Shown: positions 1 to 12,300 of the stretch, piece after piece
Layout: each line of letters starts with the position of its first letter
Position numbering within the stretch: position 1 is the stretch's first letter
Assembly: GCF_000744105.1 (NCBI RefSeq)
Contig: NZ_JQLH01000001.1
Span: 3,534,001 to 3,598,000 of the forward strand
Length of the DNA: 64,000 nt
Source of the DNA: Maribacter forsetii DSM 18668
GTDB taxonomy: Bacteria > Bacteroidota > Bacteroidia > Flavobacteriales > Flavobacteriaceae
Reading direction: 5' to 3'
Notes under the pieces: model-generated
What the model saw: only the letters and a program-made list of their open reading frames with translations
What the model was told of the DNA's origin: nothing
The model's database searches: none
Translations under genes and position numbers: made by a program

Positions 1-337
1 CAATCATTTTTGATAGGGTTAAGGATTAATATTAAGAATTAAACTTAACCATTATTATGAAGTCAAATTACACTTCTAACGACATCATCCCCCGTAACAG
101 AAAATCAACAATTGTGCGCTCCATTTTTGGAATGCATGAAACAGCAGATGTTGCATCTAGTTTCAACAACTTGCACTGTTCCACAAACGGAGATGAATTT
201 GTTCGTTTCAATGACCGCTCTAATAGATGTATTGAACATATACTTTACTTCAACAATAATTCTAAAAATAATCATTTGACAAATAATAATACTATTTGCT
301 CAAACCATACCATTTCAAATAACCAAAAGAATCTATA
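1..337. other. Leader region upstream of giant adhesin gene, no confident gene
   Basis: No gene here is recognised. A 93-codon plus-strand frame opens at 57 and its stop codon (336-338) overlaps the adhesin ATG (338-340) as TAATG, the geometry of translational coupling. The encoded peptide is rich in Asn, Ser and Thr, has no signal peptide or known motif, and a second plus-strand frame is also open over part of the same stretch, so coding is doubtful. Positions 60-240 look less AT-rich than the other spacers here, so a structured leader or small RNA is possible. No TAnnTTTG promoter element was seen upstream of 57. Confidence 0.3.
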
Positions 338-3300
338 ATGAACAACTTAACTTTCATAAAATCGACATTGTTGTTATTTGTCATGTGGTTCTTTATTGGT
401 TCTGCAGATGTAATGGCACAAACATTCTCAGTTTCTGATGCTAGTGCAAACGAAGGTGATGCTATGGAATTTACCGTAACTTCTGATAGCTTTTTATTTA
501 GAAGTGTTACTTTCGATTTAGCCTATATTCCGGGATCGGCAATTGCGGCAGATTATTCTGGAGCTAATTCTGTTACTATTTTCTTTTTCGGAACTACCTC
601 GACATTTTCCGTAAACGCATTAAACGATGACTGGGTAGAAGCCACACAACAACAATTTACATTAACCTTAAGCGACCCTTCTGGTACATATTCATTTTCT
701 GACCCTGAAGGCACAGGTACTGTTATAGATACCGATGTTGCTTATGTAACTGGCAGCAATTATGATATTACAGAGGGTGGAGAAATACAATATAGTTTAT
801 CTCTATCTAATGGAACCAATTCTGGAGGTCAACAATATGTTGGTATAGAAGATGAATATAGTGTTGACTTTTCTGTAGAAACCAATCCAACCTCAATTAG
901 CCCTGCAAGTGATGGCACAGATTTTAATTCTTTTATCACTACCGTTACTTTTCCTGCAGGTTCAGTAGCCGGTTCAGAAATAATTATACCAATACCCACT
1001 ATTGACAATACTATTGTTGAACCTTCTGAAGAGTTTAACGGTGTTAAGTCTAGAAATGTAGCAGAAGCTACAAAATACGGTTCATCACCTTCTAGGGTGA
1101 GTATAAATACAGAACGTTCGGCATTACGTATTCACGATAATGACGTTGCTACCATTAACTTAAGCAATACTACAGTATTAGAAGCTGCTGGTAATGCAAT
1201 CATCGAGTTTACACTTAGCCAAGAAGTTCAAAATGCATTTGATATCGACTACGCTACATCAGATAATTCTGCTACAGAACCATCTGATTACTCTAGTAAC
1301 TCTGGTACGTTTAATTTCAGCGGTCAAGTAACCGATGTTCTTCAAGAAAACTTTAGCATAATAGATGACACTACTATAGAAGGTTCGGAATTCTTTAGTG
1401 TTGTTCCTTCTTACAACCCAACTACGGATCTAATCACTAATTATGCACCTCAAAATATTGTTTTTGTAGCTAATGAAGGAGAAATAACAATAACTGACGA
1501 CGACTTAGATACCGATAATGATGGTGTAAATGATTTAGTCGATGAAGATGATGATAACGATGGTATTGCAGATAGTAACGAAGGTACGGTTGACACCGAT
1601 GGAGATGGTATTATTGACAGCCTAGATTCTGATTCGGATAATGATGGTTGTCCAGATGCTGTAGAAGCTGGCCATACCGACCCAGACAATGATGGTTATT
1701 TAGGTACTTCTCCTGTTAGTGTAAATAATGCAACAGGTTTAGTAATTGGTCAAGGTGGCTATACAGGTACAGATAGTAAAGTTACCAGCGCATTCCAGAC
1801 AGTTACCATTGCTACACAGCCTACCGATAAAGTGGCTAACTTGGGTGATACCGTTGCATATACTACTTCTGTAAATGGTACGGGACTTACCTACCAATGG
1901 GATGTTAGTACAGATAACGGTAGTACCTGGTCTACAATTTCAGATAGTGGCGTTTATTCTGGTGCTACAACTACTACGTTAACTTTAACCAATGTTACTA
2001 GTACAGAAAGTGGAAACCAATTTCGTTTTTCTGCTTTTGATAGTGAAAACCTATGTACACCATATACTTATACAAATGTTGTAGACCTTTTCATTAGACC
2101 AAATGTAGCTATTGCCGATGCAGCAGTTGCAGAAGGAAACGATTTAGATTTTGCAGTAACCCTTTCACATGCTGTTGACGAGACTGTTACTTTCGATTTA
2201 TCTTATGCAGATGTTACTACTACTAGTACAGACTACACTGCATTATCAAATTTTTCTATTCCTAGCAACACGTTAAATACGAATATTCTTATACCAGCCC
2301 TAGACGATTCGCTAATTGAAGGTGATGAAACATTCATATTAGGTATGACCAATGGTTCTACCAATGTAGGTGATATTACAGATACTGCTCTAGGGACCAT
2401 TACCAATATAAATACCCCTACTTCTGGCGAAGGTGTTTCTATTGCCGATTTTTCAATAAATGAAGACGTTGGAACCGTAGATTTCGTATTAACTTATACC
2501 GGACCTACCGTTCAGGACTCTTTTACAGTAGACTACATTATTACAGATAATAGTACCACTGTTGGATCAGATTATAATGTAAATCTAACTGGTCAGGTTA
2601 CTTTCCCTGCCGGTACTTCTGATGGGAATACGCAAACACTTTTAGTAGCAATTACAGATGACACCGTAATAGAAGGTGATGAAAATCTTAGTATTCAAAT
2701 ATCAAATATCTCAAATAGTCTTTTGACTATTATAAATGCAGATGCTACAGGTACTATTGTAGATAACGATACTGACCCATCCACAGGTTTATATATTGCT
2801 GATGTAAATTTCAATGAGGAAACTGCGTCGGCAAATTTTGTAGTAACCTATAAAGGTGGAAATGTCAAAAACGGATTTACCGCAGATTACACCATTACCA
2901 ATGGTTCTGCATTTGAAGGAGATGACTTTACGGCTATATTATCAGGACAGGTTTCTTTTCCAAACAACACTACAGACGGTGCAACACAAATTGTAAGTGT
3001 TACCATAATCAACGATGACATTATAGAAGGGGACGAAACTTTAAATATAGAATTATCTAATCTTTCAACGACCCTTATCAATTTGGTTGAACCAAATGCG
3101 ATAGGTACAATTGTAGATAACGACATAAAAACACCAACTACAGGTTTAACGGTAGCTGATATCAACATAGATGAGGATGCTGGCACTGCCAATTTTGTGG
3201 TTACCTATAATGGTAGTGAACTTCAAAATTCATTTACTGTAGATTATGCAATAACAGATGGATCGGCCATAGCAGGTTCAGATTATAGTGGAAATCTTTC

Positions 3301-6300
3301 CTTAACCGCTCAATTGATATTTCCAACGGGGACAGAAGATGGAGACTTTCAAAATGTAAGTATCAATATTAACGACGACACCATAATTGAATCTGATGAA
3401 ACCATCAATTTTCAATTAACTAATTTATCTACTACACTAATTAACCTAGTTGATGCCAATGCTATTGGTACCATTACGGACAATGATATAAAAACTTCCA
3501 CAACAGGACTTAGTGCTTTAGATTTCTCAATTGATGAATCTGCAGGAAGTACAAGTTTCATTATTACTTACAACGGTAATGATGTTCAAGATGCTTTCAC
3601 GGTAGATTATGATATTACAGATGGTACAGCAGTATCTGGCAAAGATTACGATACAACTTTACCAACATTGCCGTCAGGTCAACTAACTTTCCCTGCAGGT
3701 ACTTCAACTGGTGATACGCAAACCGTATACGTCGATATTATAGAAGATTCTTTTATAGAAGCTACTGAAGATTTGAATATTCAGCTTTCAAACTTATCTA
3801 CAGCTTTAATAAACATTGTTGACCCAACAGGGACTGGATCAATTACCGATAATGACAATACAGCCACAAGTGGTATAGATTTCCAAAATTTAACCGTAAC
3901 CGTTGTAGAAGGCGATAATAACGGTACAGTAAATGCAACATTCGTTGTTGAATTCATTGGTGCTATAGATACAGGTGAGACTATTGAAGTAGACTACTTT
4001 GTAAACAATGGTTCTGCAAATAACGCTACGGATTTCAATCCTAATGCAACCATCCAAACTTTAACTTTTACCAATACTGTTAACTCTCAAAATATTGTTG
4101 TTCCAATCATTAGTGACCTGGTTATTGAGAATGAAGAAGACTTCTTCGTTAACTTGGTAGCTATCCGTTCTAGTGTTGGAATCAATTTTTTAAACAACCA
4201 AGCTAGAGGAGTCATTACCGACGATGATGGTGGTGCAGTTTCTGTAACTGGTTTTAGTATTATAGAGCAAACCAACGGTATAAATTTTGATGTTACTTAC
4301 ACGGGAGATAGATTAAATGGTGGTTTTGATCTTGATTATGAAATTACGGATATAAGCACTACCAATGGTGATGATTATACATTAAATACTGCACCACTAG
4401 CTACAGGTTCACTAACTTTTTCTGGTGTAAACAATGAAGTGCGTTCGGTTCAAATTAACGTAATAGGTGATGATTTCATTGAAAGTGATGAAGATTTAAG
4501 AATTACTATTTCTAATCCATCTTCACCTAAAATTAGTATTTCAAATGCAGATGCTACCGGTACTATTACCAATGATGATTCCGGTACAATTGCCGTTACA
4601 GGTTTTGACGAGGATGAATTGGATGTAACAACTAATTTTGATGTTACCTACACAGGTGACCCAATAAACGGTGGTTTTACGGCTACATATGAAATTACAG
4701 ATAATACCACCACGGCAGGTAATGATTATTCGGCATCCTTAACCGGCACACTTAACTTTACAGGTGCGGCAACACAAACTATTCAAGTGCCCGTAACTAT
4801 CATTCAAGATGCAATTATAGAAGGTGATGAGTCTTTAAGACTTACCATAACTTCAATTTCACCTAGTATAATTACGGCAACCAACCCTACAGGTATTGGT
4901 ACCATTAGGGATATTGACCATTTACCTACCGCAGTAGATGATTCTTTTGTTGTTTTCCAAAATCAAGCAGCCGCTAACATTACGGTACTTGACAATGATG
5001 ATTATGGATTTGACGGTCCAGCATCTACCAATGCGTTACAAATAGTGAACAGCCCAATAAACGGTACGGTAACACTTATGAATAACGGTACACCTGGTGA
5101 TGCTACAGATGACTATTTTGAATACCAACCCAGTGCGTCATTTAACGGTAATGATTCTTTTAGGTATAAAATAGTAGATTCCAATGGATCTGAAGATGAA
5201 GCTGTAGTCAACATATTCGTAAACGACACCAACCTTAAAAAGGATTTTGAAATTCGTTACTCTGGAAGTATTAATGGAGATTTTACTATGATTGCCAACA
5301 ATGTTCTTTCAAGAAATTCAACTGGTAATTACAATGGTGAAGACGGTAACCACGATTTTAATAATAACGTATTTGTAGATATCGATTCTGACCCCTCTAC
5401 ATTCAACTCAACTAACGCTAACTTAGCCAACCCAGAGCCTTCTTTAAGTTGTTTAAACATTAAGAAAGCATACTTATATTGGGCCGCGGCAGATAAAGAA
5501 TATGATGGTACTACAGGTGGCAGTGCTACTGAACCGTCATGGAACTACAATCAGGTAAAACTGATGCTTCCTGGTCAATCTTCATATACAACTGTTTCTG
5601 CCGATGAGGTAATTTATAGAGGTCGTGATGATCATTTTCAAAATGACCCATATGTATGTATTAAAGATATAACAGACGATATAAATGCACTTTCTACTCC
5701 TTTTGGTTCTTACCAAGTTGGTAATGTAAAGGCCACTGAAATGGCTTTACGCTCGCATGGTATTGCTAACAACACTGGTACTTCTGGTGGATGGCAAATT
5801 GTATTTGTTTATGAAAATGTTTCTTTAGACCCTAAAAACATTACTCTTTATGATGGTTACGTTCATACCTTTGCATCTGATGGTGCTGGTGAAACTGAAT
5901 TTAACTTTAGTGGGTTTGAAACCATACCTAACGGTAATATCAACGCCAATGTAATGTTAGGTGCGTTAGAGGGTGACCGTGATCTTTCAGGTGACCAATT
6001 ATTGATTTTTGATACTAACAATGACTGGTCTAAACTATCGACTACGCTAAGAGATGAAGATAACTTCTTTAATAGCCGCATTACTATTGACGGATTAAAT
6101 TATGTGGATAGAAATGCTGCAAGTACCAATACCTTAGGTTTTGACGCTACCGTATTCCCATTAGCCAACACTGCTAATAGATATATAGAAAACGATCAGA
6201 CATTTGCCCGATTTAAAATTACTACAGATCAGGAATCTTACGGTTTGTATTTAATGGGATTAAGTGTAGATGTGTACAAACCTAGCTTAGGTGCCTTAAA

Positions 6301-9300
6301 TTTAAGTGCAAATACTACCGGTCCTTTCAACGCTGGAGATATTGTACCATTGACCTTAAATGTTACCAATATTGGTAATGATGATATTCAAGACCTTGTA
6401 ATAACCACTGTTTTACCGGCTGAGGCTAATTTTTCTAGCGTAGGAACCTTACCTACTGGTATTAGTCACTCTTATGATATAGCAACGAAAACTTTGACAT
6501 TTACGGCTCAAAATGGTGTCACTAACATGGGTGACAATTATGATCTTGATTTTGATATTGAAATTATTGAGGCTTGCTATTTCTTAGAAACTGCATGTAC
6601 CGCTAGTTTTGAACTACAGGCTAACGCTACTTATAGTGGAGTAACCAATGGAGACCCTATTACAACAAGTAGCTCTTCGTCTACGGATTCTTGCGGTATA
6701 GGTACGCACACACCCACTATTATAGATGTTCAACAGCCTCCACAAGTAAACTGGTCTACTGCTCCAAATGCATTGGACAGAACTATTGCCTGTGATAATA
6801 TTGCTGCACTTAACAATGCCAATACCTTGGTACCTGCAACTGCTTCTTGTAATTTTACATTACATAAAACGGCAGGTAATTTCGTTCAATCTGGTGCATG
6901 CCCTACCGAAGGTACTTACACCAACACTTGGACCTTTACCGATGCTTGTGGTAGAGTTAGCGATACGTTCACTCAGATCATCACCATAGAAGATAATGAA
7001 GCCCCAACCTTTAACGAGTCTTTACCTCAAGATTCTTATGCTGCCCATGATAACATACCGGTAGCCCCAGTACTTTCTGCCAATGACAATTGTGATTCTA
7101 ACTCTACAGTTACATTCAACGAAACATATGATGGTGATAACACAAGTACTTCATATACGATTATTAGAACTTGGACAACCAATGATTGCGCAGGAAACAT
7201 TACAAGTCATACGCAATACATCTATGTAAGTGAAAATGGTGACCCTATTGGTCTTAGTATTAACAATGTTACCGTTAATGAAGATGCAGGCACGGCTGTT
7301 TTAGAGATAACTCATACAGGTACTGTTTCTGGTGGTTTTACTGTAAATTATGCTACTGCTGACGACTCTGCTATTGAACCAGGCGACTACGTTTCTACAA
7401 CAAGCACCACTGTTTCTTTTGCCGGTACTAATAACGAAAAAAGATCAGTTGTCATTTCAATTAATGATGATACTATTATAGAAACTACTGAACAGTTATT
7501 CGTTCGCCTTACTAACGGAACCAATACTCCTACTATCAATGATGATGAAGGAATTATATCAATAACAGATAATGATAATATTCCAGGAAGTACTGGTGTT
7601 TCTTTCGCAAACAATAGCGTTATAGTAACAGAAGGTACAGACACTTTTGCAAGATTTGTTGTCACTTTCACTGGTAACATTGCTCCTGGAGAAAATGTAA
7701 CTGTTGATTATGAGACTTATAACGATACTGCTATTGAACCTGAAGATTATACATATTCTACGGGAACAATCACATTCAATAGCTCTACTAATTCGGTGAA
7801 TATAGATGTGCCTATTTTTGATGACAATATCATTGAGCCAGCTGAAGATTTCACTATTACATTGTCTAACATACAATCTAACATAAATGTTGGTTTCCTT
7901 AATACGCAACCAACAAATACTGCCACTGGTACTATCAACGATAATGATAATATACCTGGAACAACCGGTATATCATTTGAAAATGATAATATTACAGTAG
8001 ATGAAGCTGCAGGTACTGCAACAATCAATGTATTGCTAACCGGAAACGTTCAAGGCGGATTTACTTTAGATTATACCACAAATAACGGTTCTGCCGTAGA
8101 ACCTGGAGATTATACCACTAATACAGGTCAGTTGACTTTTGTTGGTACAGACGGAGAGCTACAAGCAATTACCGTAGCAATTAATGATGATTCACTTATA
8201 GAAGTAACTGAAAATTTATTTGTTGACCTTTCAAACCTTTCAACATCGTTAATAGCAATAAATGACAACCAGGGAGTTATCAATATTACAGATAATGATG
8301 GTGGAGCCGGTACGGGTATTTCATTCCAAAACGATGACATAACCGTTAATGAAGCTGATGGTACCGCAACTATCAATGTACTCTTAACAGGTAACGTTCA
8401 AGGAGGGTTCACTGTAGATTATTCCACAAACAATGATTCCGCCATAGCTCCTGGTGATTATACGGCAATTTCTAATCAATTAACTTTCGCCGGTACAGAT
8501 GGAGAAACGCAACCTATAACGGTTAACATCATAGATGATAATATTATTGAGGCAACAGAAAGATTGTTCGTAGACCTTTCTAATTTATCTACCACGTTGA
8601 TTACTATAAATGACAACCAAGGGAATATCAATATCACAGATAATGACAACATACCTGGAACTACTGGTATCTCATTTGAAAATGATGATATTACTGTAAA
8701 TGAAGATGCAGGTACGGCAACCATAAATGTGCTGTTAACGGGTAATGTTCAAGGCGGATTTACAGTGGATTATACCACAAACAATGATTCTGCAGTAGAA
8801 CCTGGTGATTATACGCCTGCTTCTGGTCAACTGACCTTTACCGGCAATAACGGAGAAACCCACCCTGTTACCATTACAATAATAGATGATAACGTTATTG
8901 AAGCTACAGAAAGATTGTTCGTAGACTTGTCTAACCTTTCTACAACATTGATCGCTATCAATGACAGCCAAGGAAATATCAATATTACCGATAATGACAA
9001 CAATCCTGGCACTACAGGTATCTCGTTCCAAAATGATGATATTACGGTGGACGAGGCTGTTGGCACTGTTACGGTAAATGTATTATTGACAGGTAATGTT
9101 CAAGGCGGGTTCACTTTAGATTATACTACGGCAGATGATTCCGCAACAGAACCTAGTGATTATACAACCAGTTCAGGTCAATTGATTTTCGTTGGTACCG
9201 ATGGGGAATTACAACCTATTACGGTTGCCATTATTGATGATAGTGCTATTGAGACAATAGAAAGATTGTTCGTAAATCTTTCTAACTTATCAACTAACTT

Positions 9301-12300
9301 GATAACTATCAATGACACTCAAGCTAACATTAATATTACCGATAACGATAATATACCGGGTACTACAGGTATTGCTTTTGAAAACGATGATATCACTGTT
9401 GATGAAGCTGCAGGTACCGCTACGATCAATGTTCAATTAACAGGAAACGTTCCTGGTGGATTCACAGTAGACTATACCACCAACAATGATACGGCTATAC
9501 AACCGGGAGATTACACCCCTATTAACGGTCAATTGACTTTTACAGGTACAGACGGTGAAACTCAACCAATAACCGTTACCATAATTGATGATAATATTAT
9601 AGAGACCACTGAAAGATTGTTTGTTGACCTGTCTAACTTGTCTACATCATTGATTGCGATTAACGATAACCAAGGTAATATCAATATCACTGATAATGAT
9701 AACATTCCTGGAACTTCAGGTATCTCTTTTCAAAATGATGATATTACCGTAGATGAAGCTGCAGGCACCGCTACAATTAATGTCTTATTGACAGGTAATG
9801 TACAAGGAGGATTTACTTTGGATTATACAACAAATAATGATTCTGCAGGAGAACCTGATGACTATACCGCAACTAGTGGTCAGTTGACTTTTGCCGGTAC
9901 AGATGGTGAAACTCATCCTGTGACCGTATCCATTATTGATGACAATATTATTGAGGCCACAGAAAGATTATTTGTTGATCTATCTAACTTGTCTACAACA
10001 TTAATCGCTATTAATGACAACCAAGGGAATATCAATATCACTGATAATGATAATATTTCTGGTTCTGGTATTTCTTTTGACAATGACAATATCATTGTAG
10101 ACGAAGCTGCTGGTACCGCAACAATCAACGTATTGTTGACTGGAAATGTTCAAGGTGGATTTACCTTAGATTACTCAACAAATAATGATTCTGCAGTTGA
10201 ACCTGGTGATTATACAGCCAATAGTGGGCAGTTGACTTTTGCCGGTACAGACGGTGAAACACAACCCATTAAGGTTACCATTATTGATGATAATTTAATT
10301 GAGGCAACAGAAAGACTGTTTGTTGACCTTTCTAACTTGTCAACTACCTTAATCCCAATAAATGACGCTCAAGGCAATATCAGTATTACCGATAACGACA
10401 ATATTCCGGGTACTACAGGTATTGATTTTGAAAACGATAACATTACAGTTGATGAAGCGGCCGGTACGGCAACTATAAATGTACAATTAACAGGTAATGT
10501 TCCTGGTGGATTCACCATTGACTATGCAACTGCAGATGGTTCCGCTATTGAACCTGGTGATTACACCAGCATCTCTGGCCAACTGACCTTTACTGGTACA
10601 GATGGAGAATTACAACCTATTGTTGTAACCATTATTGACGACAATTTCATTGAAGCCACAGAAACGCTTCTAGTTAATTTATCTAACCTATCAACTAATT
10701 TAATTGGTATAAACGATAATCAAGGTAATATCAATATCACGGATAATGATAACATACCCGGTGTAACAGGTATTTCATTTGAGAATGATGATATCACTGT
10801 AGATGAAGATGCAGGTACAGCAACGATCAATGTATTATTGACCGGTAATGTACAAGGCGGATTCACATTAGATTACACAACCAATAATGATACTGCTGTA
10901 GAACCTGGGGATTACACGACTGATGCAGGACAACTTACCTTCGCTGGTACAGATGGTGAAATTCACCCAGTAACGGTTACCATTATAGATGATAATATTA
11001 TTGAGGCAACAGAAAGATTATTTGTTGATCTGTCTAACCTGTCTACAACCTTAATCGCTATTAATGATAACCAAGGTAATATCAATATCACTGATAATGA
11101 CAACATACCTGGTGTTACCGGTATCTCATTTGAAAATGATAATATTACAGTTGATGAAGCTGCAGGTACTGCAACTATAAATGTGCTGTTAACAGGTAAT
11201 GTTCAAGGTGGATTTACCTTAGATTACACCACTAATAATGATTCTGCGATTGAACCTGGTGATTACACCACTAACAGTGGTCAATTGACCTTTACAGGTA
11301 CAGATGGTGAAGTTCACCCTATAACGGTTAGCATTATAGACGACACGCTAATTGAATTTACAGAAAGCCTATTTGTTGATCTTTCTAACCTATCAACCAC
11401 ATTGATAGCTATAAATGATGACCAAGGTGTTATCAATATCACTGATAATGATGCTGATCCTTCTTTATACGGGGTTCAATTCGATGTTACTTCGGTAGAT
11501 GTGAACGAAGATGCTGGTACGGTCTCTCTTGATGTGGTACTTAACGCAGATGTTCAAGATGAGTTTACGGTTGAGTATTATACAGTAGACGGTACTACTA
11601 TTGATGGTAGTGACTATACGGGTGTACCGCGTAATACAGAGACATTGACCTTTGGTGGTACAAACGCCAATACGCAGACCATAGTGATCCCGATCATTGA
11701 TGATACATTGATCGAGTTTACGGAGAACTTCCAGGTTATCCTTGAAAACATCTCCTCTCCTATTGTTGGTATTCTTACCAATGATACGGCTACGGTAAAT
11801 ATTATCGATAACGATGCAGACCCGTCACTTTACGGTGTACAGTTCGATGTTACTTCGGTTGACGTGAACGAAGATGCGGGTACAGTTTCGCTTGATGTAG
11901 TGCTTAACGCCGATGTACAAGATGAGTTTACGGTTGAGTATTATACGGTAGACGTTACTACTATTGATGGTAATGATTATACTGGTGTACCTCAAGATAC
12001 ACAGACACTGACGTTTGGCGGTACAAATGCCAATACACAGACCATAGTGATCCCGATCATTGATGATACATTGATCGAATTTACCGAAAACTTCAATGTA
12101 ATCCTTGAAGATATATCTTCGCCTATAGTGGGTATTCTTGCCAATGATACGGCTACGGTGAATATCATTGATAATGACGCTGACCCTTCTATATACGGAG
12201 TTCAATTTGATATAACATCAATAGATGTGAACGAAGATGCAGGTACGGTATCTCTTGACGTGGTGCTTAATGCCAATGTACAAGATGAGTTTACGGTTGA

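Noticed and set aside
62..240. Short minus-strand frame in the leader region encoding a protein-like string
   Set aside because: It has no usable start codon upstream, is under 60 codons and matches no known family.
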